DNA of 64,000 bases from Streptomyces sp. NBC_00259. Lineage in GTDB: Bacteria > Actinomycetota > Actinomycetes > Streptomycetales > Streptomycetaceae. The translations under genes were made by a program, and so were the position numbers. How positions within the stretch are numbered: position 1 is the first letter of the stretch; every line of letters starts with the position of its first letter. The DNA lies in the NCBI RefSeq assembly GCF_036181745.1, contig NZ_CP108080.1:4963501-5027500 (forward strand), read 5' to 3'. Shown piece after piece: positions 51,089-60,669 of the stretch. The notes beneath the pieces are model-generated. The model searched no databases, had not been told where the DNA came from, and worked only from the letters and a program-made list of their open reading frames with translations.

Positions 51089-51622
51089 TCAGCCGCCCAG
51101 GGCGGCCTCGGCCTCGAGCGTCGTACCGACCGCCTGGATCACCGAAGCGATCTTGAAGGCCTCCTGGATGACGTCGCGCTCGACGCCCGCCTTGCGGAGG
51201 ACCTGCTCGTGCGAGTCCAGGCACTGACCGCAGCCGTTGATCGCGGAGACGGCCAGCGACCACAGCTCGAAGTCGATCTTCTCGACGCCCGGGTTGCCGA
51301 TCACGTTCATCCGCAGACCCGCGCGCAGCGTCCCGTACTCCGGGTCCGACAGCAGGTGCCGGGTCCGGTAGAAGACGTTGTTCATGGCCATGATGGCGGC
51401 GGCCGACTTGGCGGCCGTGTACGCCTCGGCGGACAGGTTGGCCTTGGCCTCCGGCTCCAGCTCGCGCAGCACGATCGGCGAGCGGGAGGCGATCGCGCAG
51501 GACAGGACCGTGCCCCACAGCTGCTGCTGCGGGAGGTCGCTGTTGCCGATCACCGAACCGAGATTCAGCTTCAGGTCCTTGGCGTAGTCCGGGAGCGCGG
51601 ACTTCAGCTCATCGAGAGCCAT
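51089..51622 (-). CDS. ahpD: Alkyl hydroperoxide reductase AhpD
   Basis: 177 aa. The ATG at 51622 (MALDELKSALPDYAKDL) is the family start; an in-frame GTG six bases upstream overlaps the ahpC stop. The redox motif NGCGQCLDSHE has Cys131 and Cys134 and His138. AhpD reduces AhpC, using lipoamide-linked electrons. It is coupled to ahpC. Confidence 0.95.
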   Translation of the reverse strand: MALDELKSALPDYAKDLKLNLGSVIGNSDLPQQQLWGTVLSCAIASRSPIVLRELEPEAKANLSAEAYTAAKSAAAIMAMNNVFYRTRHLLSDPEYGTLRAGLRMNVIGNPGVEKIDFELWSLAVSAINGCGQCLDSHEQVLRKAGVERDVIQEAFKIASVIQAVGTTLEAEAALGG

Positions 51623-51624
51623 GC

Positions 51625-52179
51625 TCACTCACCGGCCAGCAGCTTGACCGGGTCGAGGGTCGTCTCGCCCTTGGTCCAGTTGCAGGGGCAGAGCTCGTCG
51701 GTCTGCAGGGCGTCGAGGACCCGCAGGACCTCCTTGGGGTTACGGCCGACGGAGCCGGCGGTCACCATCGTGAACTGGATCTCGTTGTTCGGGTCCACGA
51801 TGAAGACGGCGCGCTGGGCGAAGCCGTCCTCGCCCTCGATGCCGAGGTCGCGCATGAGCTCGTGCTTCGAGTCGGCCATCATCGGGAAGGGCAGGTCACG
51901 CAGGTCGTCGTGGTCCTTGCGCCAGGCGTGGTGGACGAACTCGGAGTCGCCGGAGAAGCCGAGGATCTGGGCGTCACGGTCGGCGAACTCCTCGTTCAGC
52001 TTGCCGAACGCGGCGATCTCGGTGGGGCAGACGAAGGTGAAGTCCTTGGGCCACGCGAAGACGACCTTCCACTTGCCCTCGTAGGACTTGTGGGTGATCT
52101 CCTCGAACTCCTTGCCGCTCTCCAGCGAGACGCAGGCGGTCAGTTCGAAGGTGGGGAACTGGTCACCGACAGTGAGCAC
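51625..52179 (-). CDS. ahpC: Peroxiredoxin AhpC
   Basis: 184 aa from a GTG at 52179 with AGGAG upstream. The peroxidatic Cys51 is in DFTFVCPTEI and the resolving cysteine in DELCPCNW near residue 164. It reduces hydrogen peroxide and organic hydroperoxides. It is divergent from oxyR, the classic arrangement in Streptomyces. Confidence 0.96.
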   Translation of the reverse strand: MLTVGDQFPTFELTACVSLESGKEFEEITHKSYEGKWKVVFAWPKDFTFVCPTEIAAFGKLNEEFADRDAQILGFSGDSEFVHHAWRKDHDDLRDLPFPMMADSKHELMRDLGIEGEDGFAQRAVFIVDPNNEIQFTMVTAGSVGRNPKEVLRVLDALQTDELCPCNWTKGETTLDPVKLLAGE

Positions 52180-52310
52180 ACGCTCTCCTTGCAGGGGGGA
52201 ACGCCCCTTGTGGGGGCTTCCGGGGGGTTGGACGGATCTCCACCCTGGCACAGAGTGCATTGATCACAGAAATAGCTAGACTTGGTCGCCGTGATCGGAG
52301 GAGGTTATCA
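52180..52310. promoter_or_regulatory. ahpC/oxyR divergent promoter region
   Basis: 131 bp. For oxyR a -10 TAGACT lies at 52277-52282 and GGAGGAGG at 52297-52304. The AT-richer patch (GATCACAGAAATAGCTAGAC) is the likely OxyR binding area. Confidence 0.55.
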
Positions 52311-53267
52311 GTGGCCGTGACGAATGCGGTGAACCGGGGCAAGCAGCCCAGCCTGGCGCAGCTGCGTGCCTTCGCGGCCGTGGCCGAGCATCTGCACTTC
52401 CGGGACGCGGCATCCGCAATCGGGATGAGTCAGCCCGCGCTCTCCGGCGCCGTGTCGGCGCTGGAAGAGGCACTGGGTGTCCAGCTCCTGGAGCGTACGA
52501 CCCGCAAGGTGCTCCTGTCGCCCGCCGGTGAGCGGCTCGCGGTCCGGGCGAAGGCGGTCCTCGACGCGGTCGGCGAGCTGCTGGAGGAGGCCGAGGCCGT
52601 ACGGGCGCCGTTCACCGGGGTGCTGCGGCTGGGTGTGATCCCGACCGTGGCGCCGTATCTGCTGCCGATCGTGCTCCGGCTGGTTCACGAGCGCTATCCG
52701 GAGCTGGACCTCCAGGTACACGAGGAGCAGACGTCGTCCCTGCTGGAGGGGCTCGCGGCGGGCCGGCTGGATCTGCTGCTGCTCGCCGTGCCGCTCGGCG
52801 TGCCGGGAGTGACCGAACTGTCCCTCTTCGACGAGGACTTCGTGCTCGTCACCCACGGCGACCACTGGCTGGGCGGTCGCCAGGACATTCCGCGCGACGC
52901 GCTCAAGGAACTCCCGTTGCTGCTGCTCGACGAGGGTCACTGCCTGCGTGACCAGGCCCTCGACATCTGCCGGGAGGCGGGCCGCACCGACGGGACGCCG
53001 GTGACGACCACCGCCGCCGGGCTCTCCACGCTGGTGCAGCTGGTCGCGGGCGGCCTCGGGGTGACGCTGCTGCCGCGCACCGCCGTCGAGGTCGAGACCG
53101 GCCGCAGTCCCGTCCTGGCGACCGGGTACTTCGCGGATCCCGCCCCGGCACGGCGGATCGCCCTGGCGATGCGCACGGGCGCGGCCCGCCAGGGCGAGTT
53201 CGAGGAGTTCGCGGTCGCGCTCCGGGAGGCCCTGGCGGACCTTCCGGTACGCGTCCTGGCCGGCTGA
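52311..53267 (+). CDS. oxyR: Hydrogen peroxide sensor OxyR (LysR family)
   Basis: 318 aa from a GTG with GGAGGAGG upstream. The LysR helix-turn-helix is at 15-75 (FRDAASAIGMSQPALSGAVS). The redox sensor motif LDEGHCLRDQALDIC (about 206-220) keeps both regulatory cysteines, Cys211 and Cys220, as in E. coli OxyR. It activates ahpCD, and likely itself, on peroxide stress. Confidence 0.95.
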   Translation: MAVTNAVNRGKQPSLAQLRAFAAVAEHLHFRDAASAIGMSQPALSGAVSALEEALGVQLLERTTRKVLLSPAGERLAVRAKAVLDAVGELLEEAEAVRAPFTGVLRLGVIPTVAPYLLPIVLRLVHERYPELDLQVHEEQTSSLLEGLAAGRLDLLLLAVPLGVPGVTELSLFDEDFVLVTHGDHWLGGRQDIPRDALKELPLLLLDEGHCLRDQALDICREAGRTDGTPVTTTAAGLSTLVQLVAGGLGVTLLPRTAVEVETGRSPVLATGYFADPAPARRIALAMRTGAARQGEFEEFAVALREALADLPVRVLAG

Positions 53268-53314
53268 CCCACTCCGTCCGCAGGTCGTGCCGGGGCTCCG
53301 TGCCGAAGCCGCGG

Positions 53315-53533
53315 TCAGGAGTCGCCCGGCGGCGGGGTCTTCGGGGGCCGGCCGCGCCGGGGGATCGGGTTGACGCCCCCCGGCAGGCGCCCCGTCTCCG
53401 ACAGGGCCCGCCGCAGCACGAACTCGATCTGCGCGTTGGTGCTGCGCAGCTCGTCGGAGGCCCAGCGCGCGAGCGCCTCGTACACCGCCGGATCGAGCCG
53501 CAGCAGCACCTGCTTCCGTTCGGGACGGGTCAC
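53315..53533 (-). CDS. Small ribbon-helix-helix (Arc/MetJ-type) protein
   Basis: 72 aa from a GTG at 53533 overlapping the SPFH stop (GTGA). QVLLRLDPAVYEALARWASD and ELRSTNAQIEFVLRRAL are the strand-helix-helix of Arc-type DNA-binding proteins; the Pro/Arg tail is disordered. It could be an autoregulator of the SPFH gene or an orphan antitoxin. No toxin partner is adjacent. Confidence 0.72.
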   Translation of the reverse strand: MTRPERKQVLLRLDPAVYEALARWASDELRSTNAQIEFVLRRALSETGRLPGGVNPIPRRGRPPKTPPPGDS

Positions 53534-54468
53534 TGGTAGAGCGTGCCCGTGTTGAGCACCGGCTGTGCGGCGCGGTCCCCGCACAGCACCACCATCAGGT
53601 TGGACACCATCGCCGCCTTGCGCTCGTTGTCCAGTTCCACGAAGCCCTCCTCCGAGATCCGCGCCAGTGCCGCCTCCACCATGCCGACCGCACCGTCCAC
53701 GATCTGCCGGCGGGCCGCGACGACGGCCCCCGCCTGCTGGCGCTGGAGCATCGCGGAGGCGATCTCCGGAGCGTATGCGAGATGCGTGAAGCGGGACTCG
53801 ATGATCTGGACACCCGCGGCCGCCACCCGGGCGTGCAGTTCCGTCGCGAGCTTCTCGGTGATCTCCTCGGCGTTGCCGCGCAGCGACAGCCCGTCCTCCT
53901 CGTGGGCGTCGTACGGGTACTCGATCGCGATGTGCCGTACGGCCGCCTCGGTCTGGGTGGAGACGAACTCGCGGAAGTCGTTCACCTCGAACATGGCCTG
54001 CGCGGTGTCCTCGACCTTCCACACGACCACCGCTGCGAGTTCGATCGGGTTGCCGTACGCGTCGTTGACCTTGAGGACGGCCGTCTCGTGGTTACGGACC
54101 CGGGTCGAGATCTTCTCGCGCGTGGTCAGCGGGTTCACCCAGCGCAGGCCGTCCGTGCGGATCGTGCCGCGGTAGCGGCCGAAGAGCTGCACGACGCGGG
54201 CCTCGCCCGGCGCGATCATGTTCAGTCCGGTCATGGCGATGCCCGCGGCTATCACCGTGAGCAGTCCGACCACGATCAGAGCCGTCTTCGCGGCCGCCGA
54301 ATCCAATGTGCCGCCCGTCACGCCCAGGGCGGCGCCGAGTGCCACGCCCGCCAGTCCCATCAGCAGGGCCGGGCCGCCGCCGATGCTGCCGGCCGCGAAC
54401 TCCCGGATCCCCGTCCCGTACGTCCCGTCCGTGTCCTCGTGATGAAGGGATGTGCTGGTCGCAGGCAT
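53530..54468 (-). CDS. SPFH/Band 7 (stomatin-like) membrane protein
   Basis: 312 aa from an ATG with GGAGG upstream. There are two N-terminal membrane segments (about 35-85), then the SPFH domain with APGEARVVQLFGRYRGTIR, NPIELAAVVVWKVEDTAQA and a coiled helix ending in the Glu/Arg-rich region. Stomatin-like proteins scaffold membrane domains. It is coupled to a small RHH protein and preceded by an inverted repeat (54517-54532). Confidence 0.9.
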   Translation of the reverse strand: MPATSTSLHHEDTDGTYGTGIREFAAGSIGGGPALLMGLAGVALGAALGVTGGTLDSAAAKTALIVVGLLTVIAAGIAMTGLNMIAPGEARVVQLFGRYRGTIRTDGLRWVNPLTTREKISTRVRNHETAVLKVNDAYGNPIELAAVVVWKVEDTAQAMFEVNDFREFVSTQTEAAVRHIAIEYPYDAHEEDGLSLRGNAEEITEKLATELHARVAAAGVQIIESRFTHLAYAPEIASAMLQRQQAGAVVAARRQIVDGAVGMVEAALARISEEGFVELDNERKAAMVSNLMVVLCGDRAAQPVLNTGTLYQ

Positions 54469-54516
54469 GATGCCTCCCCCGTTCCGCGGGTCGCCCGCTG
54501 CGACCCGATGGCTATC

Positions 54517-54532
54517 AATGTGATTACACATT
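54517..54532 (-). promoter_or_regulatory. Operator-like inverted repeat upstream of the SPFH gene
   Basis: AATGTG-ATTA-CACATT. ATGTG-N4-CACAT arms are a typical GntR/YtrA-type or PadR-type operator layout. It lies about 50 bp before the SPFH start. Confidence 0.45.
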
Positions 54533-54685
54533 ATCGCGGCTGGCAACCCTCCGCACCTCTCGTGAGTCGGTTCCTTTTGAGACGGGTGCTGATTGTCACG
54601 TCCGGAAAAGACCGGATCAGTTGTCCTTTGTCTGTACGAGCGGTGTTAGTTTGCTGAGCTGATCTGGCGACGACCGCCGGCGCAC

Positions 54686-54741
54686 GAACCACGACGAACC
54701 CCGAACGACGTACGACGAACGACGACGAACGACGACGAGCG
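54686..54741. repeat. ACGACGAACG microsatellite in the PBP leader
   Basis: Tandem ACGACGAACG-type units upstream of the PBP start, within its probable 5' leader. Confidence 0.6.
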
Positions 54742-54768
54742 CGGAACACAGAGCGGAGCAACGGAGCG

Positions 54769-57072
54769 ATGGGCCGAGCGGAAGCGCGACGAGCCCGGCA
54801 GCGCGGTGCGCGCCGGGCGGGCAAAGCCGGAGGCGGAGGCATACGGCGCTTCTTCACCTGGAAGAAGCTGCTGGGTGCGTTCTTCACCTTCTGCCTGCTG
54901 GTGATGGGCGCGTTCTTCATCATCTATCTGCTCGTGCCGGTGCCCTCGGCCAACGCACAGGCCGAGATGGAGAGCAACGTCTACAAGTACAGCGACGGCA
55001 CCGTGCTCACCCGTTCCGGCAAGATCAACCGTGAGATCGTCGGCCTGGACAAGATCCCCACAGAGGTCCAGAACACGTTCGTCGCCGCCGAGAACAAGAC
55101 CTTCTACAAGGACTCCGGCGTCGACCTGAAGGGCACGGCCCGCGGTGTCCTCAACACCCTGACCGGCAAGGGCAAGCAGGGTGGTTCGACCATCACCCAG
55201 CAGTACGTCAAGAACTACTACCTGAACCAGGAACAGACGGTCACCCGCAAGCTCAAGGAGCTGGTGATCTCCCTGAAGGTGGATCAGGAGAAGGAAAAGA
55301 CCGAGATCCTCGCCGGGTACATCAACACCAGCTACTACGGACGCGGCGCGTACGGCATCCAGGCCGCCGCCCAGGCGTACTACCGCACGGACGCGCAGAA
55401 ACTGACCGTGGCTCAGGGCGCCTATCTCGCCGCGCTGCTCCAGGCCCCGAACCAGTACGACTGGGCGATCGCCTCGCCGACCAGCAAGAAGCTGGTGACC
55501 GAGCGCTGGCACTACGTGCTGAACAACATGGTCGAGGAGGGCTGGCTGGACGCCTCCGAGCGCGCGAAGCTCACGTTCCCCGAGCCCAAGCCCCCGAAGG
55601 CCGCACCCGGCATGGAGGGCCAGACCGGCTACATCGTCGAGGCGGCCAACGCCGAGCTGGCGCGCAGGGGCGTCAGCGAGGACCAGATCAAGGCCGGCGG
55701 CTGGACCATCACGCTGAACATCGACAGCAAGCGGCAGAAGGCGCTGGTCAAGGCCGTCGACGAGCAGCTGGAGAAGAAGCTCGACCGCGAGGGCGACAAG
55801 CGGGACGCGACCGTCCAGGCGGGCGCGACCTCCATCGACCCGAAGACCGGCAAGGTCGTCGCGCTGTACGGCGGTGTCGGAGCGACCGAGCACTGGCTGT
55901 CCAACGCCACCCGGCGGGACTACCAGCCCGCCTCCACCTTCAAGCCCATCGTCCTCGCCTCGGCCCTGGAGAACAGGTCGGTGACCCAGGACGAGCGGCC
56001 GATCGGCCTGGGCACCGTCTACGACGGCACGAGCAAGCGTCCGGTCGAGGGCAGCGACGTCGCCTTCGCGCCGGAGAACGAGGACGACCGCAGCTACGGC
56101 CCGGTCACCGTCCAGCGCGCCACCAACAGCTCGATCAACTCGGTGTACGCCCAGATGATCGTGGACGTCGGCCCCGACAAGGTGAAGAAGACCGCGCTCG
56201 CCCTCGGCATGCACGACGGCGAGGGCTGGCCGGTCCGGCCCGCGATGTCGCTCGGCACGATGGGCGCCTCGCCCTGGGACATGGCCAGGGTGTACGCGAC
56301 CCTCGACAACCACGGCAAGGAGGTCGTGCCGTCGATCGTGAAGTCGGCCGAGCACCGGACCCGTTCCGCGGAGCCCGCTGAGGAGGGCGGCGACCAGGTG
56401 ATCAGCCGTGAGGCGGCGGACACGGTGACCCAGGCCATGACGGGCGTCGTGAAGAACGGCTCGGGCCAGAACGCCCGTGGCGACTACTTCGCGGCGGGCA
56501 AGACCGGCACGTCGGAGAACAACCGCTCCGCGTGGTTCGTCGGCTACACGCCCCAGCTCGTCACCGCCGTCGGACTCTTCGGCGAGGACCCCAAGGGCAA
56601 GCAGGTCACGCTGACGGACACGATCAACGAGGGCCGTGCCAACGGTGGCGGCGTACCCGCCCAGATCTGGCAGCACTACACCACCGGTGCGCTCGGCGGT
56701 GGTTCCGACGAGGAGTTCGACCTGGAGGCCGCCGAGCCCGTGGTCGAGGAGACCCCGTCGACCCCGACCGGGACGCCGTCGGAGACCGAGAAGCCCGACA
56801 AGCCGGACGACAAGCCGACGAAGACGAAGGACCCGGACGACCGTCCGAGCCGTCCGACGGACCCGACCCCGTCGGACGACCCGCCGACCAAGCCGGGCGA
56901 CAGCTCCGGCACCGACAACGGCGGTACGGACAACGGGGGCACCGACAACGGCGGTACGGACAGCGGTGGCACCGACAGCGGCGGTACGGACAGCGGTGGC
57001 ACCGACGACGGTGGCACCACGGACGGCACGACGAGCGGCACGACGGCAGGCATCCGGCCACCGCAGTCGTAA
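54769..57072 (+). CDS. Bifunctional penicillin-binding protein (class A PBP)
   Basis: 767 aa. The basic N-terminus and one membrane anchor (35-55) precede the GT51 glycosyltransferase domain (about 70-240, AAENKTFYKDSGVD with the catalytic Glu108 and GGSTITQQYVKNY) and the transpeptidase domain with PASTFKP (Ser388, Lys391), SIN (454-456) and KTGTS (577-581). The C-terminal about 110 residues are Pro/Thr/Asp then tandem GGTD repeats, an unstructured wall-facing tail. It polymerises and crosslinks peptidoglycan. Confidence 0.94.
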   Translation: MGRAEARRARQRGARRAGKAGGGGIRRFFTWKKLLGAFFTFCLLVMGAFFIIYLLVPVPSANAQAEMESNVYKYSDGTVLTRSGKINREIVGLDKIPTEVQNTFVAAENKTFYKDSGVDLKGTARGVLNTLTGKGKQGGSTITQQYVKNYYLNQEQTVTRKLKELVISLKVDQEKEKTEILAGYINTSYYGRGAYGIQAAAQAYYRTDAQKLTVAQGAYLAALLQAPNQYDWAIASPTSKKLVTERWHYVLNNMVEEGWLDASERAKLTFPEPKPPKAAPGMEGQTGYIVEAANAELARRGVSEDQIKAGGWTITLNIDSKRQKALVKAVDEQLEKKLDREGDKRDATVQAGATSIDPKTGKVVALYGGVGATEHWLSNATRRDYQPASTFKPIVLASALENRSVTQDERPIGLGTVYDGTSKRPVEGSDVAFAPENEDDRSYGPVTVQRATNSSINSVYAQMIVDVGPDKVKKTALALGMHDGEGWPVRPAMSLGTMGASPWDMARVYATLDNHGKEVVPSIVKSAEHRTRSAEPAEEGGDQVISREAADTVTQAMTGVVKNGSGQNARGDYFAAGKTGTSENNRSAWFVGYTPQLVTAVGLFGEDPKGKQVTLTDTINEGRANGGGVPAQIWQHYTTGALGGGSDEEFDLEAAEPVVEETPSTPTGTPSETEKPDKPDDKPTKTKDPDDRPSRPTDPTPSDDPPTKPGDSSGTDNGGTDNGGTDNGGTDSGGTDSGGTDSGGTDDGGTTDGTTSGTTAGIRPPQS

Positions 57073-57099
57073 CCTCCCGGCACCCCCGGGGTGGACGTG

Positions 57100-57133
57100 G
57101 GAAGGGCCCGGCGCCTCGGCGCCGGGCCCTTCC
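57100..57133. terminator. Terminator between PBP and catalase
   Basis: 57100-57114 pairs perfectly with 57119-57133 (15 bp, 4-nt loop CTCG) between the convergent genes. Confidence 0.85.
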
Positions 57134-57159
57134 GCGTGTCGGCCGCCGGCCTCAGGCCG

Positions 57160-58623
57160 TCAGCCTCCGTTGACCTCCTTGGAGATCCGGTCGCCGATCT
57201 CCTTGTCGATGTTGCGCCAGTACTGCACCGCCCGGTCCAGCACGGGGCGCGACACGCCCTGCTTCAGGTGACCGCTGACGTTGGACACGAGCCGGTCGCG
57301 GGCCGCGTCGTCGAGGACCTTGCGGACCATCGTGCCCGGCTGGCCCCAGTCGTCGTCCTCGCTGTGCGGCTTGTACGCCTCGCGCACCATCTCGCCCGCC
57401 GCGGCCCAGCCCGCCGGGTCGCCGAACTGTCCGAAGTCCGCGGCCGGGCCGCCGTAGGAGTTCGGGGCGTACGGCACCGACGCGTTCGACGGCGTGTACC
57501 GCATGGGGCCGTCCTTCGCATACGAGTTGACCGCCGCGCGCGGCCGGTTGGGCGGCAGCTGCGCGTAGTTGGGGCCGATCCGGTAGCGGTGGGTGTCCGG
57601 GTACGAGAAGAGCCTGCCGAGCAGCATCTTGTCCGGCGAGGGGCCGATGCCCGGCACCATGTTCGACGGCTCGAAGGCGGCCTGCTCGATGTGGATGAAG
57701 TAGTCCTCCGGATTCCGGTTCAGGGTCATCCGGCCGACGTCGATCAGCGGGTAGTCGCCGTGCGGCCACACCTTGGTCAGGTCGAACGGGTTGAACCGGT
57801 AGTCCGCCGCGTCCTCGAAGGGCATGATCTGGACCTTCAGGGTCCACGACGGCGCGTTCCCGGACTCGATGGACTCGTACAGATCACGGCGGTGCTTGTC
57901 CCCGTCGGAACCGGCCAGCTCGTCGGCCTCGGCCTGGGTGAGGAAGTCGATGCCCTGGTCGGTCTTGAAGTGGTACTTCACCCAGAACCGCTCACCCGCG
58001 CCGTTGATCCACATGTACGTGTGCGATCCGTACCCGTTCATGTGCCGGTACGTCTTCGGGATGCCCCGGTCGCCCATCAGCCAGGTGACCTGGTGCGCGG
58101 ACTCGGGGGACAGGGTCCAGAAGTCCCACTGCATGTCGTTGTTGCGCAGCCCGGTGGCCGGGTGGCGCTTCTGCGACCGGATGAAGTCCTGGAACTTGAT
58201 CGTGTCACGGACGAAGAAGACCGGCGTGTTGTTGCCCACCAGATCGTAGTTGCCGTGCTCGGTGTAGAACTTGAGTGCGAAGCCGCGGGGGTCGCGCCAG
58301 GTGTCGGGGGAGCCCTGCTCACCCGCGACCGTCGAGAAGCGGGCCAGCATCTCGGTGCGCCTGCCCGGCTGGAAGAGGTCGGCCTTGGTGAACTGGCTGA
58401 CGTCATTGGTGACTTCGAAGGTGCCGTACGCTCCCGACCCCTTGGCGTGCACCACCCGCTCGGGGACCCGTTCACGGTTGAACTGGGCCATCTTCTCGAT
58501 CAGGTAGTGGTCCTGGAGCAGGATCGGGCCGTCGGATCCCACGGTGAGCGAGTGTTCGTCGCTCTCCACGGGGATGCCGGCGTTGTTCGTCGTGTACGGA
58601 GCCTTGGGGCGTGACTCGGTCAC
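57160..58623 (-). CDS. Monofunctional heme catalase
   Basis: 487 aa from a GTG with GGAGG seven bases upstream. The catalytic His59 lies in ERVVHAKGSGAYG; RFSTVAGEQGSPDTWRDPRG and GNYDLVGNNTPVFF contain the distal Asn; heme Tyr lies in RLFSYPDTHRYRIG. The size and sequence match clade 3 small-subunit catalases. It decomposes hydrogen peroxide and complements the AhpCD/OxyR system 6 kb away. Confidence 0.95.
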   Translation of the reverse strand: MTESRPKAPYTTNNAGIPVESDEHSLTVGSDGPILLQDHYLIEKMAQFNRERVPERVVHAKGSGAYGTFEVTNDVSQFTKADLFQPGRRTEMLARFSTVAGEQGSPDTWRDPRGFALKFYTEHGNYDLVGNNTPVFFVRDTIKFQDFIRSQKRHPATGLRNNDMQWDFWTLSPESAHQVTWLMGDRGIPKTYRHMNGYGSHTYMWINGAGERFWVKYHFKTDQGIDFLTQAEADELAGSDGDKHRRDLYESIESGNAPSWTLKVQIMPFEDAADYRFNPFDLTKVWPHGDYPLIDVGRMTLNRNPEDYFIHIEQAAFEPSNMVPGIGPSPDKMLLGRLFSYPDTHRYRIGPNYAQLPPNRPRAAVNSYAKDGPMRYTPSNASVPYAPNSYGGPAADFGQFGDPAGWAAAGEMVREAYKPHSEDDDWGQPGTMVRKVLDDAARDRLVSNVSGHLKQGVSRPVLDRAVQYWRNIDKEIGDRISKEVNGG

Positions 58624-58758
58624 GAGCGTCCTCCCATCGATCGAGGGGAAATCTGGTCGCTTCGGCCGTGTACCCCAGTCAACGCCGCAGATGCGAAGTC
58701 GGCAACTTTCGGACTGGGTCCAGACTCGGACTCCCCATGGGCCGATGGTCACATAGGG

Positions 58759-60669
58759 TCACGCGTGGGTGGGCAGTTCGAACCAGACGACCTTGCCCGT
58801 CGACAGCCGCGTGGCGCCCCACCTTCTGGCCAGCCGGTTCACCAGGAACAGCCCACGGCCGCCCTCGTCGGTGTCGCGAGCCCGCCGCTGCCGGGGCAAC
58901 TGAGGAGAGTCGTCACCGACCTCGCAGCGCAGGACGTCGGTACGCAGCAGCCGCAGCGTCACCGGCCGCTCCGCGTACCGCACGGCATTGGTCACCACCT
59001 CGCTGACCAGGAGCTCCACCGAGTCCGACAGCTCCTCCAGGCCCCAGCGGGCCAGTGCCCTGCGGGCCAGCCTCCGGGCCCGGCCCGGTGCCGCGTCCTC
59101 CGGCTCCAGGAACCAGTACGCGACATCGCTCGGAGCGATCCCGTCGAAACGGGCCGCGAGCAGGGCGATGTCGTCGTCCCGGTCACCCGGGCCGAGCACG
59201 TCCAGCACGTCGTCGCAGAGGGCCTCCAGCGGCGGAGGGTGATCGGGCCCGGTGAGCTGCGCGGTCGCGGCCAGCCGCTCGCGCAGCTGCTCGATGCCGG
59301 TCCACACGTCCCGCAGCCGCGATTCCACCAGCCCGTCGGTGTACAGGAGAAGCGTCGCCCCGGCGGGCGCGTCCAGCTCGACGGCCTCGAAGTCCACCCC
59401 GCCGACGCCGATCGGGGCGCCCGGCGGAACCCGCAGCACCTCCGCCCGGCCGCCGAGATGGAGGAGTATCGGCGGCGGGTGGCCGGCGTTCGCGATCGTG
59501 ATGCGGTGCGAGACCGGGTCGTAGACGGCGTACAGGCAGGTCGCCATGCGGTCGCTGCCGAGCCGCTGCGCCTGCTCGTCGAGATGGTGCAGCACTTCCT
59601 GCGGCGGCAGATCCAGCCCCGCCAGGGTCTGGGCCGTCGTCCGCAGCTGGCCCATGATCGCGGCCGAGGTCATGGAGTGGCCCATGACATCGCCGACGAC
59701 GAGCGCGACCCGGCTGCCCGGCAGCGGGATCGCGTCGTACCAGTCGCCGCCGACCCGGGCCGTCTCCGCGGCCGGGAGATAGCGCGAGGCGAGCCGCACA
59801 CCGGTCGGCTGCGGCAGGCCCTCAGGGAGCATCGTGCGCTGCAGCTCGTCCGCGATGTACGCCTCACGGCCGTACAGCACGGCCTTGTCGATGCCGAGCG
59901 CGGTGTGCGTGGCCAGCTGGGCCGCGACCAGCAGATCGTTCGGCTCGAAGGCGGGCCGGTCCGGGCGGCGCAGGAAGATCGCGGCACCGATGACCCGCCG
60001 GCGGCCGCGGAGCGGAGCCAGGATCGAGCGGTGTCCCGTCGGCAGCGTCTTGCCGTCGCCGAGCAGCTCGGGCAGGGCGGCGCGGGCGGCGGCGGAGTCG
60101 CCGAAGACGGGACGTACGCCCCGCAGCACCTCGGCCAGCGCCCCTCCCGTCACCACCTCGCACAGCTCCGCGGCCGGCGCCACGTCGGCCGGAGTGCTGA
60201 GCACCGGCACTTGGAGGGCCCCGCTCATGAAGGCGCCCTCGGAGTCCTCGTCGGTTAAACGCAGCCGGTCGGTACGGCGCAGCCGCAACACGAACGGCGC
60301 GACCGGCCGTTCGTCGCCGACCGGCAGCGGATCGCGCAGATAGACCAGGATCGCGTCCGAGAACGTGGGCACCGTGGCCCGGCACAGCCCGAGCACGATC
60401 TCGTCCAGGTCTATCCCGCGCGCGATCCTGCGGGTCGCCGCCCCGACGAAACGGAGCCGGTCGCCCTCGCGCCGCGCCACCCCCGCGGGGTCCTGCGGCG
60501 GCCCCGGGGGACCGGGCGGCTGTGGCGGGACCGCGCCGCCCGCCGCCGGCACCGGGGTATGGGCGGCGGCCTCCTCGCGCGGCCGCGTGCGTTCCTGCGG
60601 CCGGGTGCGTTCCTGCGGCCGGGCAGCCACGGGCTGCCGGCCTTCGTGGGAGGTGGGATGCTCCGTCAC
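58759..60669 (-). CDS. SpoIIE/PP2C phosphatase with GAF and HATPase domains
   Basis: 636 aa from a GTG at 60669. A Pro-rich N-terminus precedes a GAF domain (about 60-255), a SpoIIE/RsbU-type PP2C domain (about 270-490, GGDWYDAIPLPGSRVALVVG and DVMGHSMTSAAIM), and a C-terminal anti-sigma-type HATPase (about 505-636, LVSEVVTNAVRYAERP, DEGGRGLFLVNRLA). Such fusions, numerous in Streptomyces, control anti-sigma factor antagonists. The target is unknown. Confidence 0.9.
   Translation of the reverse strand: MTEHPTSHEGRQPVAARPQERTRPQERTRPREEAAAHTPVPAAGGAVPPQPPGPPGPPQDPAGVARREGDRLRFVGAATRRIARGIDLDEIVLGLCRATVPTFSDAILVYLRDPLPVGDERPVAPFVLRLRRTDRLRLTDEDSEGAFMSGALQVPVLSTPADVAPAAELCEVVTGGALAEVLRGVRPVFGDSAAARAALPELLGDGKTLPTGHRSILAPLRGRRRVIGAAIFLRRPDRPAFEPNDLLVAAQLATHTALGIDKAVLYGREAYIADELQRTMLPEGLPQPTGVRLASRYLPAAETARVGGDWYDAIPLPGSRVALVVGDVMGHSMTSAAIMGQLRTTAQTLAGLDLPPQEVLHHLDEQAQRLGSDRMATCLYAVYDPVSHRITIANAGHPPPILLHLGGRAEVLRVPPGAPIGVGGVDFEAVELDAPAGATLLLYTDGLVESRLRDVWTGIEQLRERLAATAQLTGPDHPPPLEALCDDVLDVLGPGDRDDDIALLAARFDGIAPSDVAYWFLEPEDAAPGRARRLARRALARWGLEELSDSVELLVSEVVTNAVRYAERPVTLRLLRTDVLRCEVGDDSPQLPRQRRARDTDEGGRGLFLVNRLARRWGATRLSTGKVVWFELPTHA

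Larger units (their letters stand above)
54469..54768. other. Intergenic region between SPFH and the PBP gene
   Basis: About 300 bp, unusually AT-rich for this window. It holds the inverted repeat at 54517-54532, a possible PBP promoter near GTTAGTTT (54645-54652), and an ACGACGAACG microsatellite (54686-54741). Confidence 0.55.

Noticed and set aside
58624..58758. Fur/CatR-type operator upstream of catalase
   Set aside because: There are short imperfect repeats (CTGGGTCCAG, GACTCGGACTC), but no convincing match to a CatR or Fur box.
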